DNA of 64,000 bases from positions 56,431 to 120,430 of the forward strand of contig JAOQAK010000031.1 of assembly GCA_025963635.1 (NCBI GenBank). Direction: 5' to 3'. This document shows positions 25,500 to 34,766 of this stretch, piece by piece. Made by a program: the position numbers and the translations under genes. A model generated the notes under the pieces. It searched no databases. It worked only from the letters and a program-made list of their open reading frames with translations, and was not told the DNA's origin. This DNA is from Ferruginibacter sp. (GTDB lineage: Bacteria; Bacteroidota; Bacteroidia; Chitinophagales; Chitinophagaceae). Position 1 is the first letter of the stretch; the number at the start of each line of letters is the position of its first letter.

Positions 25500-26873
25500 C
25501 TATTTCGCTACTACCGGACTGCCTGAAGCGGGCGATTTTGTACTGGAGCCTTTCTCGAGCTTCAATTTATCTACAATATAGTCGCCTACTTTTTTGCCAT
25601 ATTCTGTGCTCACGAGGCAAGTTGGGTGAAAGTGAATGCCTCCATAAAACCTCGCAAGATTGTTTTCGTCTGATGCCTGCCGGAAACTTGTGAACGATCT
25701 GTTCGGGATACCAAATTCGAGTTCGCTGGTATCAGTATAACTGAAATGGTCGCCGTACGTTTTGGTCAATGCCTCGGCCGCTGCAGCCGAAACCGTACTG
25801 TGGCCGCAGGTGTATTCAGGAAAGGGGGGTGTTTGCAGGTAAGGCCTCCATTCAGGATCAATGTATTTGTTGATCACTGTTTCGGGCCTCACCATGTTGC
25901 TCCTGAATTTTTCGTCCCAGCAATGAATAAAAGCATCAAACATGCAAATGGATGTAAGCGTATAGGCAGCTACTGTTTTTGCAAAATCTGCTTTTGATTT
26001 TACCGAAGCAATGCCCACGATATTCATCCAATGGCCGGGAGGTGAAAACTTTTTGGTGATAAATTGTACATGGCCGCTAACATGCAATTCGTTGGGCAGG
26101 TCGTTCCAAAACATCGCAATATGCTTTTGTTCATCCGTCAAACTATCGATCACATTTTTTGAAAGCATCACCTGTTTATAATACGGGCCGTTCTTATCGG
26201 TCATATTATAGGGAATAGGCCTGGTGGGTTTATATTGCGAAGCGCTGTCCAGTACGATGGTCCTGATTTCGTTCCAATGTGGCTCTATTGCACTTGAGTA
26301 CATTGGGGGTGTAGGAACCCAGCGGCCGGGCGTATCAATCACTGTGTATTTCGGCGCACTCCTTGTTTGCAGGTAATTGTCCTTTTTGCTCCAGCTTAAA
26401 ATGGCTTTTGCGATGGTGTCCGAAAAAGCTACAGAATTGTCAAACATATCATCCGGCATGCCTGCTTTTTGTGCCAGGTTTTTCAAACTATCTACGTAAT
26501 CTTTCATGCTGCCCTCGGGAAAGGTTACCGCTTCTCCCACTTTACAAAAGGCAAGCAAGGCTGAGAACTCAACATCCACCGGTTTGGTGGTATCCAACGC
26601 GGGCACGGAAGTAAGTCCTTTTATCTGGCCGGCCAATGATTGGTATCTGGAAGGGTACGCGGCTGCAATGCACTCGTATGCTGCAATATTGGCATAGGTA
26701 TAATTGCGGGAAGCCACGATGGGTGAAAAGTTATTAAATTTCACCACTTCATTCAGTTCTTTTACCGTTTTACAATAAGAGAAGGGATCTGCAAAATAGG
26801 TTTTTTGAACAGGTTTTTGCGTACAGGAATAAGCCAGCGCCAACACAACTATTACGGGCAATAGTTTTTTCAT
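25500..26873 (-). CDS. Vanadium-dependent haloperoxidase/PAP2-type lipoprotein (B), Cys variant
   Basis: The ATG at 26871-26873 gives MKKLLPVIVVLALAYSC, a lipoprotein signal with lipobox Cys; the longer in-frame extension has no signal. The 457 aa protein shares the fold pattern of protein A: SPPGHWMNIVG, WDEKFRSNMVRPE, EYTCGHSTVSAAAA, then Arg and His in ARFYGGIHFHP. In the pocket the usual SGH is CGH, so the Ser that hydrogen-bonds vanadate (or phosphate) is Cys. Activity may be altered but the Arg and His residues are kept. It is the first of four minus-strand genes in a haloperoxidase-barrel-barrel-haloperoxidase arrangement. Confidence 0.78.
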   Translation of the reverse strand: MKKLLPVIVVLALAYSCTQKPVQKTYFADPFSYCKTVKELNEVVKFNNFSPIVASRNYTYANIAAYECIAAAYPSRYQSLAGQIKGLTSVPALDTTKPVDVEFSALLAFCKVGEAVTFPEGSMKDYVDSLKNLAQKAGMPDDMFDNSVAFSDTIAKAILSWSKKDNYLQTRSAPKYTVIDTPGRWVPTPPMYSSAIEPHWNEIRTIVLDSASQYKPTRPIPYNMTDKNGPYYKQVMLSKNVIDSLTDEQKHIAMFWNDLPNELHVSGHVQFITKKFSPPGHWMNIVGIASVKSKADFAKTVAAYTLTSICMFDAFIHCWDEKFRSNMVRPETVINKYIDPEWRPYLQTPPFPEYTCGHSTVSAAAAEALTKTYGDHFSYTDTSELEFGIPNRSFTSFRQASDENNLARFYGGIHFHPTCLVSTEYGKKVGDYIVDKLKLEKGSSTKSPASGSPVVAK

Positions 26874-27004
26874 AATAAAATAAGAATAGATAAAAGAAGG
26901 AACTGTCCCGGGGCAGGGGCCTTTTCCTCTGCACAATTGCACATGGGGAAAAATACGCCAGCCAGCACCGTAGTGCAGCATGTTTAATTTGACAGTTGTA
27001 AAAA

Positions 27005-27580
27005 TTAAATCTGGGAGTAGTTGGAAAGAAAATCCGGTGGTTGCTCGGCTGTTTTTGTAAATAAGGTGTTTACAAAAAGGGTATTTTGAATAAAATAATT
27101 CAGTGTAAGTGGTTTTAATTTGAAAGCAATGCCAGATTGCTGTTCTTCATATTCACTGATGGTTTTTTGAAAAGATTTTGATCCGGGTTCGGATTTCTTT
27201 TTATTATTGGACTGCTGAAAATCTGAAGCGAGTTTGGAAAAATCAGCTTTTACAGCCTGGATCCTCATTTTGCCGGCATTCGGGATACAAAGTAATTCGA
27301 GCGAATCATTAAAGATCCGGCATTTTACATATTTATAGGAAATGCCTGCAATTTCTATTTCGCCATCAATGCGCTGGAAAGTTTTTGAATTTTGATAGTA
27401 AGGTAAGTTGGTGGGTTGCTTTATGGAAATCAGCTGGTTATCCGAGTAATCATTCTCATCTAAAGCGGTTTCCATTTTTTGATTTTCCTGGTTTTCCAGG
27501 AAAGATGCAACGAGGCGATACCCAAATAGATTAAAGGAAAATATCCCCAAAAGTAGTATAGCAGCTAGTCGGTTCATCAA
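27005..27580 (-). CDS. Conserved hypothetical secreted or membrane-anchored protein
   Basis: The 191-residue protein opens with a hydrophobic segment (MMNRLAAILLLGIFSFNLFGY) and continues with LISIKQPTNLPYYQNSKTFQRIDGEIEIAGISYKYVKCRIFNDSLELLCIPN. I recall this block as conserved in uncharacterised Bacteroidota proteins, but no function is known to me. The C-terminal half is polar, with Lys- and Ser-rich stretches. It is located between the GH65 gene and haloperoxidase B, all on the minus strand, with no overlap that would prove co-transcription. Confidence 0.7.
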   Translation of the reverse strand: MMNRLAAILLLGIFSFNLFGYRLVASFLENQENQKMETALDENDYSDNQLISIKQPTNLPYYQNSKTFQRIDGEIEIAGISYKYVKCRIFNDSLELLCIPNAGKMRIQAVKADFSKLASDFQQSNNKKKSEPGSKSFQKTISEYEEQQSGIAFKLKPLTLNYFIQNTLFVNTLFTKTAEQPPDFLSNYSQI

Positions 27581-27782
27581 TTACAGTTTGCAAAATAGGT
27601 TTTTTTTTATTGAATACAAATTATATATTTTTTTATTTGCTATCGATGATACAAGTGCCAAATCGCAGTATGGGCACACATCTCAACTTTTTATTGGCAG
27701 GATATCGCTGGGAGCATCACATCGTGGTTGGGTTCTCAATGCCCCTGAAGAGATATTATTCTAACGGCAAACTTCGAATGAT

Positions 27783-29834
27783 TTATTTCACCGTGAAGGT
27801 TTTCTTTTCCGGTCCAATACCTGTTAGGGTAAGGCTTTTCCACTCTTTCGGTAGGCTGGTTTTAATTTGGGTGATTCCGGTGGCGGTGATCTCCAGTCCG
27901 CCAAAACCATTGATAATTGCCTGTAATATGCCCCCGGCACCGGTGGCAAAATAGGGATTGGTGCCTCCCTTGGTCTCGGCAATTACATTGAACGGCGGAT
28001 TTAGATTAGGTACATAGGCATCTTTGAAAAAATGCAGGGCTTTTTGGCTTTCACCCAACCTCGCGTACAACAAGGAGAAGATCGCCTGTGTCATAGCAGG
28101 TGTGCCGGCATCGGGCACCCGTACTGAATAATAGTCCAAATCTTTTTTCACCTGCTTCGGATCGGTGATTTCTTTTAAAGGGTAGGCCAGTAAGTTTACA
28201 TCCGCCTGTTTAATGCCTTCACCCTTGTATGCCAGGTGCTCGCTCGTAATGCCATCGGCCATTTTCAAAATGGGGATATTGCCGGCAACATTCATCCAAT
28301 CCGGATCGGCAGTAATCCCCAGTAATTTTGCAGCTTGCGTGGCATATTGCAGGTTAGCCTTGGCTGCCGCATTGGTGAATGCGTTGTTATCCACGTTCTC
28401 GGCCCACTCATCAGCGGCCACTACATTTTTGATATCATATTTTCCGGGACCGTTCCTTTCAACACGGCTTGCCCAAAAATCCGCTGTGTTCTTTAAGATT
28501 GGCCAACCTTTTTCCCTTAACCAGTTTTTATCCTGTGTAACAGAATAATAGTTCCATGCGGCGATGCCTACACAAGCCGTAATATGATGTTCAAAGGGCC
28601 CGCTCAAAGCCCAGACCGGCGTTTCTTCCACTCCTGTTTCTGCGCTTTCCCAGGGAAACATCGCTCCCTTGTATCCTTTGCCAAATGCATTTCTTTCCGC
28701 GGCTTCAAGTCGCAGGTAGCGGTATTCAATCATGCCTTTCGCAAGTTCAGGATGCATTTGCAAAATTGCCGGGAACATCCACAATTCAGCATCCCAGAAA
28801 ACATGGCCGTTGTAGCCCAGGCCACTTAATCCCATCGGGGAAGGACTATTAGAAGAGCCTTCTCTCACGAATGAGTAAAGATGGTACAACATGCTATGTA
28901 CATCCTGTTGGGTTTGTGCAACCTCCGCTGCATCGGAAGGACTTGCAGCTTCAATCGTGATATCACTTTTCCACAATTCGTCCCATGCCTTGGTATGCAT
29001 TGCTATCAGCCTTTCACGGCCCTGCAATTTTGCAAAAATCGTAAGGCGCTCAGCTTCGTTTAAAGGGTCATTGTGATGTGCTGAGGTAATGGATGATCCT
29101 ACAATAGAATACCGGTAAGACTCTCCGGCCTTTAACCTTTTTGAAAATTTCATCAGGTGCTGGTTGTTATCCCACATTTCGTGAATAACCCTCGGTTCAC
29201 TGCCATGCGCTTCACTAAAGATGAATGCATTGGAGGCGCACATCAACAATTTGCCGGTAGGACTTTTTGCCGTAGAAGTAAGTAAACTGATGGTAGTATG
29301 CGGACGGTCAATTTCATTGTAATAATTTTGCACCTCCTTCAAAGCATCGGGCGCTTCCATGATGCTTGCGCTGCCCAGGTTACAATCTTTTTTTACAGTA
29401 ACGATGATATCCATCAAAACAGAATAAGGAAGCTGGCGCAGTGAATAATAGGTGTAGCTCACTGAAGCTGCGTCTTTATAATCGAAAGTAGTGGTGAAAC
29501 TGGCTTGCCGCATGTCCAGTGCTTGCCGCATATTGGTTACATCATTATTTGCCAGCCGCCTGCCATCAATTTCCATATACATATTCAATAAATTGAAGCT
29601 GCGGATAAAGTTACTTACCCGGCCGCGGCCATATAGATCGTATGCACCGGCCAGCACTACATCTTTTACTTTGAACGCTTCAGGACTACTAACAATGCCC
29701 AACATTCCGTTGGCTACCGTAATGCCGTAGTAGTTGGCAGGGTTGATATTCGTGGCAGTAATTTTCCATGGATCCTGGCTAAAATTGAAAAGGTATAAAA
29801 AAAGCAGGGAGCAAGTAATGGCAAATCGTTTCAT
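27783..29834 (-). CDS. GH65 family hydrolase (acid trehalase/kojibiose hydrolase type), exported
   Basis: A signal peptide (MKRFAITCSLLFLYLFNFSQ) is followed by the beta-sandwich domain and the (alpha/alpha)6 barrel of GH65. GHVFWDAELWMFPAIL near residue 345 is the substrate-binding signature. AADEWAENVDNNAFTN contains the general acid Glu476. The C-terminal FATGAGGILQAIINGFGGLEI resembles the hydrolase branch (ATH1 type) more than the phosphorylases. GH65 members act on alpha-linked glucose disaccharides such as trehalose, kojibiose and maltose, and an inverting kojibiose hydrolase is known from Flavobacterium johnsoniae. A periplasmic location fits hydrolysis. Trehalose is attractive given the nearby trehalose operon, but specificity is open. 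Confidence 0.82.
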   Translation of the reverse strand: MKRFAITCSLLFLYLFNFSQDPWKITATNINPANYYGITVANGMLGIVSSPEAFKVKDVVLAGAYDLYGRGRVSNFIRSFNLLNMYMEIDGRRLANNDVTNMRQALDMRQASFTTTFDYKDAASVSYTYYSLRQLPYSVLMDIIVTVKKDCNLGSASIMEAPDALKEVQNYYNEIDRPHTTISLLTSTAKSPTGKLLMCASNAFIFSEAHGSEPRVIHEMWDNNQHLMKFSKRLKAGESYRYSIVGSSITSAHHNDPLNEAERLTIFAKLQGRERLIAMHTKAWDELWKSDITIEAASPSDAAEVAQTQQDVHSMLYHLYSFVREGSSNSPSPMGLSGLGYNGHVFWDAELWMFPAILQMHPELAKGMIEYRYLRLEAAERNAFGKGYKGAMFPWESAETGVEETPVWALSGPFEHHITACVGIAAWNYYSVTQDKNWLREKGWPILKNTADFWASRVERNGPGKYDIKNVVAADEWAENVDNNAFTNAAAKANLQYATQAAKLLGITADPDWMNVAGNIPILKMADGITSEHLAYKGEGIKQADVNLLAYPLKEITDPKQVKKDLDYYSVRVPDAGTPAMTQAIFSLLYARLGESQKALHFFKDAYVPNLNPPFNVIAETKGGTNPYFATGAGGILQAIINGFGGLEITATGITQIKTSLPKEWKSLTLTGIGPEKKTFTVK

Positions 29835-30294
29835 AAAACAAGTTGATTGAAGAGATTCGACAAATGTGAACTTTTTTTATTAATAAAGTAACGGGTGTTG
29901 CAGCTTTCTCTTTTTGATCAACCAATTATTGTGTGGGATGATAAGCATGAACGATTTTTTTGCCTAACGAAGTAAACTGCGCAGAAGGTAAAATAGTGAG
30001 TGAGCTTGCGCAAACCTTAGTAGAAACTATTATGCGCATGATCAAACCTTATTACTTTATTTGGAAAGTATTGCACGGGGCAAAGTAAAGTAATAAGGTT
30101 AACGTATTAAATCAGCAATATCTACTAAGGTTAAAATACTGTTGTCAACCTGTTCATAATTAAATCAGAGCTCCTGGCGAAAAAATACTTATTTATTTGA
30201 AATCAAGAAAATTAAAAGGTCAAGAACTATCACCAGACGGGTATAATCAGCAACCATATACTGCCTGCTGCAAACGTATTTGAAATTGCCTGTG
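29835..30294. other. 460-base intergenic region with nested inverted repeats
   Basis: No protein gene is supported here. Three 8-bp palindromes around TGCGCA (29977-29984, 30006-30013, 30032-30039) precede and touch a nested inverted-repeat structure (30013-30132). The GH65 promoter is presumably in the lower part, but no TAnnTTTG match was recognised. Confidence 0.6.
30013..30132. repeat. Nested inverted repeats (12-bp outer, 15-bp inner arms)
   Basis: The outer arms are AACCTTAGTAGA (30013-30024) and TCTACTAAGGTT (30121-30132). The inner arms are AACCTTATTACTTTA (30045-30059) and TAAAGTAATAAGGTT (30086-30100). Both pairs are perfect and share the core AACCTTA-TA, so each arm can also pair with the other set. 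Confidence 0.75.
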
Positions 30295-32424
30295 CTATTT
30301 TTTCCCGAGTGCTGTATTTTTTGCGCCGGCATAAATGGTTTTCCAAACAAGGTTAAAGAAGGAGCGGGTAGTATCTCTATCATTGTTTATTTGTTTGCTG
30401 TTGGCTTTATTGGTGTTGTCATTTTTTATAATGGCATTGGCGAGCAAACTAACGAGGCCTCTTTTCTTTAAATCGGCTTCTTCATCTTTTTTTAGAACAT
30501 CGAGTTTCAGATCGTGATAGAGAAATAAAATATTTGCAATGGCTTTATAATTGGTACCGTCCATTGAAAAAGCTACTTCATCAATTTTGCCTTCCTTTAT
30601 AGACGCCATTGCCAGTGGGTTTAGAATGGAGTTCAAAGTAGGAGCATCCAACTCCTGCATCCGGCCACTGATTTTGAAAGTTCCGTTGCTGGCTGTCTTC
30701 AGGGGAAATTGCCATTCGGTTGTTAAATTACCGGCACCTAAAAATTTCGCGGTAGCATTTAATTTTAATAGATCATTCGTCTTGATGCGTTCAGGGATAT
30801 TGGTAACATTGGTGATCGTTCCATTAATGGTTGTAAAAAAAACATTCCCAATAAGTTTTGATTTTACTGCCCGTTCCCGGTAAGAAACTGATGCATTATT
30901 TATTTTGACCGTATGGATGTAAACGGGCAGCGGCAGTTTCATTATTTGCTGCTGGGGATAGTTGCCTACCTTACTTTTTCCTGAAGGCGGCAGGGTTCGG
31001 TCGTTGAATATTTTTATGATCGGCTGAAGTGAAGCATTTTCTACGTCAAGTTCTTTATTGCTGATCAACTTGCTGATGTTAACCCCCGAAAGAACGATAT
31101 CATTTACCACCAGGTTATACTGATCCTTTTGAAAATGGTTGTGCTGGCCAAACTGCTGTTCTGTAAGTAATGGTGTTAAAAGAAAGTTTTTAATCTTTAC
31201 CAATGATGCGGCATTATTAATAACAAAATCGCCCACACGCATTTTGTAAAGTTTGCTTTTTGTATTCAGTGAAAAACCATCGGCGGATAATTCCCATTCA
31301 GCATTGTTAATGATATTGCTGAGTGTGTTGCCTTCTGTTACTTTCAGCATTTTGGTCACTTTGAAATTTACGTTGTTCAGTACAAACGGATCTTTGGCGG
31401 GGTTTGCTTTATCGGCAATAATAACTTTTGTACTTTTCAAATCGATGCCTGCTATTTGTGCCTGGTCAATCATATCGGTAGACAATTCCAGTGTTTGTTC
31501 TTCTGCCTTTGCCTTTCCCTTCTTCTTAGATGTATAGATGGTAATTACCCCACCATCGCAGGTAATTTGACCTGCTTTCAGTTGTTGTTGTAAAATAAAT
31601 GCATCGGTATTCAATTCATTTATGCGGATGTTTTTAAGCTCCGTAATGGAGTTCATATTGTTTATCTTGTATTGTTTGATGGCAGAAATTTGCAGGTATT
31701 TTTTTGCCGCATTATAATCTACTTTCTCGAGGTTGATCCTTGTGTCCGTTTTTGATGCGGGCAATTGAATATTTTCCACCGTTGCCCTTACATCTTTTAT
31801 AAAATAACTGGCGATGTTTTCATAATTTTTTGTGTCATCCACTAAAAAATTATTTAGTGTGATGTTGATGTTTTCAAAACTGGTTTGTGCCTTGCCGGTT
31901 TTATTAGTAATCAGCAATGTGCCGTTGGTTACCTGTATCGTGTTGGCGCGGATGCTTTTGAATTTGCCCAATATTTTTTTGTACAACTCAACTGTATCCT
32001 GCATCGTAAAGGGCCTGGGATTATCAGCCCCGGTATTGATGATCTGGATAACAGGTTTAATCAGTTCTATTTTTGTTGCCGCTAGGTTTTGTTTCTGTAG
32101 TAGTCCGGGAATATCAACTCCGGTTACGCTTACCTGTAATACCCGAACATTGTACAAGGCATTTGGCAAACTATCCGTGCTATTTAATAATTCTTTTTGG
32201 GCAGAATCCGATTGCAGCACCAGGTTGTAAAAAGTTGCATTTCCATTGATTTCATCAATCTTTGAGCTGTCATAGTGAACATAGTAAAGACTGTCGGTCT
32301 TTTTTGTGATTGCATTTTCTATAGAATCCTTTACAATTTTCTTTTTGTTGAATTGCAGGTACATATAACCCCCGATTGCGCCGGCTATAATTATAACAAT
32401 TACTATTTTGATGATCTTTTTCAT
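30295..32424 (-). CDS. AsmA/DUF748-like envelope protein
   Basis: The 709-residue protein has one N-terminal membrane span (MKKIIKIVIVIIIAGAIGGYMYL) and then a long beta-rich periplasmic part with repeated amphipathic strands (TFYNLVLQSD, VRVLQVSVTGVDIPGLL, ISKLISNKELDVENASLQP). The C-terminal segment FKISGRMQELDAPTLNSILNPLAMASIKEGKIDEVAFSMDGT resembles AsmA-like and DUF748 proteins, thought to bridge membranes for lipid transport. It starts 47 bases after the TamL gene, suggesting one operon and a related job in envelope assembly. The functional assignment is tentative. Confidence 0.6.
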   Translation of the reverse strand: MKKIIKIVIVIIIAGAIGGYMYLQFNKKKIVKDSIENAITKKTDSLYYVHYDSSKIDEINGNATFYNLVLQSDSAQKELLNSTDSLPNALYNVRVLQVSVTGVDIPGLLQKQNLAATKIELIKPVIQIINTGADNPRPFTMQDTVELYKKILGKFKSIRANTIQVTNGTLLITNKTGKAQTSFENINITLNNFLVDDTKNYENIASYFIKDVRATVENIQLPASKTDTRINLEKVDYNAAKKYLQISAIKQYKINNMNSITELKNIRINELNTDAFILQQQLKAGQITCDGGVITIYTSKKKGKAKAEEQTLELSTDMIDQAQIAGIDLKSTKVIIADKANPAKDPFVLNNVNFKVTKMLKVTEGNTLSNIINNAEWELSADGFSLNTKSKLYKMRVGDFVINNAASLVKIKNFLLTPLLTEQQFGQHNHFQKDQYNLVVNDIVLSGVNISKLISNKELDVENASLQPIIKIFNDRTLPPSGKSKVGNYPQQQIMKLPLPVYIHTVKINNASVSYRERAVKSKLIGNVFFTTINGTITNVTNIPERIKTNDLLKLNATAKFLGAGNLTTEWQFPLKTASNGTFKISGRMQELDAPTLNSILNPLAMASIKEGKIDEVAFSMDGTNYKAIANILFLYHDLKLDVLKKDEEADLKKRGLVSLLANAIIKNDNTNKANSKQINNDRDTTRSFFNLVWKTIYAGAKNTALGKK

Positions 32425-32471
32425 AAATGTATTTACCGGTATTTTCTACGCCAATGGAATTGCAAAGGGGT

Positions 32472-34766
32472 TTAGAAAGGATAGCCTAATGCGATATTAA
32501 CTATTAGGTTTTGTTTTCTCCACTCTTTATCAGTTGGGTCAATTTTATCAAATATCCATCGCTTACCATCGGGCAGGTAAGGCGTTCGTAGCGGAATTCC
32601 GAGATCTACTCTTAATAAAATCAATCCAGCATCAAATCTGAGCCCGACCCCGGCAGCCACCGCGATCTCCTTTATAAAATCTTTCTTTAACTGGCCTGCC
32701 TTTCCAAAAAGGAGGGTGTCTTTCGTCCAGATATTCCCAAAGTCTGCAAAGGCTGCTCCACTAAGTTTAGCAACAATCGGTATTCTTAATTCAGAATTGA
32801 ACTGGAGTTTATAATCTCCTCCAATCACCTGGTACAGCCGCTGATCATCAAGTGTGGGCAAATAAGATCCGGGGCCGATCCGCCGCATCTGGAATCCACG
32901 CAAAGACGATGAGCCACCAATAACATATTGTTTTGAAAAAGGTAGAATATTTGAGTTGTTATACGGTATTCCAACACCCACCTGGAAACGGTTCACCCAC
33001 TGGAAATTATTGTTCAGCTTCCTGGTGTATCGAATGTCGATATCTGCTTTTGCGTATTGCGCAAAGGGAGTTCCGAACAGGGTTTTTTCCCTGGCATGCT
33101 TTGAACCACTTATCAGCCCGGCAATATTGCCAGCCATATCAATACTGCCTCTGAAAAACCATTGTTGTTTTGCGAACGGGTTGGCCGTATTATATGTAAA
33201 GGAATATATTGACCCAACAATCAGTTCCGACCAGGTATTGACCAGGAGAGAAGGCTTGCGGATCGTTTCTTTTGAAAAAGTATCGGTTAAGTTGCCGGGA
33301 TTGATATAGGTAATTGCCAGGGGCGAAAACAGGTGTTCCTTATTGCTGCTTTCTTTCAGGGCAAAATCATACTCGAGGCGGTAAATGTTTTTCGTGTAAA
33401 AAAGTTGTTTTCTAAACAATTCATACCCTACTAATAAGCGTGTACGCGGCGGGTACAAATTGGCTTCCTTTATTTTTATAAATGGAAGATACATTCTCGG
33501 CAGGTTAAGGGATGCTTCCAGGCCCACCCTGTAATTATTAGCAGTTTTCAGGGAATCCGAAAAGGATAATTCAAATCCTCCATACAATTTTGCCATCAAT
33601 AACTGCGCACCTTTAAAAGTATTTCGGTTGCGCCGGTTTACGCTTAACTGGCTGCCGATAAACTTATTTTCCTTCGAAAATCCATCGAGCTCCATTTGTA
33701 CCGATTTCTTTTTGGCAGGAGTGAGGTAGTAAAAAACATTCAGCTTGTATGCATTGTCTGCATCTTTTACAGGTTCAAAGCGGTTCTTTACAAACTTGAA
33801 GGTGCCTACATTCATCAGCCTGTTTAATGTTGTATTCTGATCGGTACTGCTGTACACTTTACCGGGGCGATAGGTTACCAGGTTTTTGAACAATCTATGT
33901 TTAAATCTATTAATTGTATCCCTGATCAACAGTCCATCCATATTGACCGTACCTGTTCTGCTGGTGTCGGGGGGCGGTAATAAAAGCGTATAATTTGGGA
34001 AAAGCATCACCTGGTTTATAGTGAATTCATGCAGCGAAATTTCGGGAATATTTTTTTTGATACTTAAATAGAGATCCACTTCATGATTGCCAATGGTACT
34101 ATCGGCGTAAGCCATGATGTAGTTGGGATTAAAATAATAATAGCCCTTCGTTTTTACATACAGGTCGAGCCGGTCCCGTTCGGCCTGGATATCGCTTAAC
34201 CGGTACCCATTGCCAATTTGAAGAATTCCTTTTTGTTGGTGCTGCTGTAACAACTTCACCAGTGGCAAGCTGTCGTTTACCCAGCTGATATTTTTGATGG
34301 TGTATTGTGGCAATACATGTGCTTTGTAAATTGCGCGGGTCATGTAACCGTTGTTAATGGTATCGCCGCTCACCACCGAATGAAAGTATCCCAGGTTTTC
34401 CAAAAATGCCTGCATATGCTGCGCAGTAACGGAAGGATTCACCATGCTGCTGAGGATAGGAGGCGCCCCCAGCTTGTTTCTGAAAAAGGCCCTGACTCCA
34501 TTTGGTCTTTTTGGTTCACCTATTACGAACCACCACCATACTTTATAGGGTTGGCCAACGGCGAATTTATTTCCCCCCGGCTTATCAGCCAGTTCCAGTT
34601 GCTTTCTCAGCTGTCGTGAAGATACTTTTACTGCACTGTCTTTTTCTACTGTTATGGTTGCGCCCCTGTACAATCTTTCACCCGGTGGAAGAAATCTTTG
34701 TACACCGCAACTGCTTGCAACAAGTACTATGAGGAGGCAATATAGAGCTGTTCTGTATCTCATCAT
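32472..34766 (-). CDS. TamL-like BamA-family outer-membrane lipoprotein
   Basis: The 764 aa protein starts with a lipoprotein signal (ALYCLLIVLVASSCG, Cys at lipobox). POTRA-like domains follow, and the C-terminal half is a 16-strand Omp85 barrel. Its conserved L6 region reads QYVIGGSSSLRGFQMRRIGPGSY, with the RGF motif characteristic of BamA/TamA. The barrel ends in NIALGYPF, a terminal Phe. In Bacteroidota the TamA counterpart is a lipoprotein (TamL) that pairs with TamB. The start overlaps the TamB-like gene stop by 4 bases (ATGA). Confidence 0.85.
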   Translation of the reverse strand: MMRYRTALYCLLIVLVASSCGVQRFLPPGERLYRGATITVEKDSAVKVSSRQLRKQLELADKPGGNKFAVGQPYKVWWWFVIGEPKRPNGVRAFFRNKLGAPPILSSMVNPSVTAQHMQAFLENLGYFHSVVSGDTINNGYMTRAIYKAHVLPQYTIKNISWVNDSLPLVKLLQQHQQKGILQIGNGYRLSDIQAERDRLDLYVKTKGYYYFNPNYIMAYADSTIGNHEVDLYLSIKKNIPEISLHEFTINQVMLFPNYTLLLPPPDTSRTGTVNMDGLLIRDTINRFKHRLFKNLVTYRPGKVYSSTDQNTTLNRLMNVGTFKFVKNRFEPVKDADNAYKLNVFYYLTPAKKKSVQMELDGFSKENKFIGSQLSVNRRNRNTFKGAQLLMAKLYGGFELSFSDSLKTANNYRVGLEASLNLPRMYLPFIKIKEANLYPPRTRLLVGYELFRKQLFYTKNIYRLEYDFALKESSNKEHLFSPLAITYINPGNLTDTFSKETIRKPSLLVNTWSELIVGSIYSFTYNTANPFAKQQWFFRGSIDMAGNIAGLISGSKHAREKTLFGTPFAQYAKADIDIRYTRKLNNNFQWVNRFQVGVGIPYNNSNILPFSKQYVIGGSSSLRGFQMRRIGPGSYLPTLDDQRLYQVIGGDYKLQFNSELRIPIVAKLSGAAFADFGNIWTKDTLLFGKAGQLKKDFIKEIAVAAGVGLRFDAGLILLRVDLGIPLRTPYLPDGKRWIFDKIDPTDKEWRKQNLIVNIALGYPF

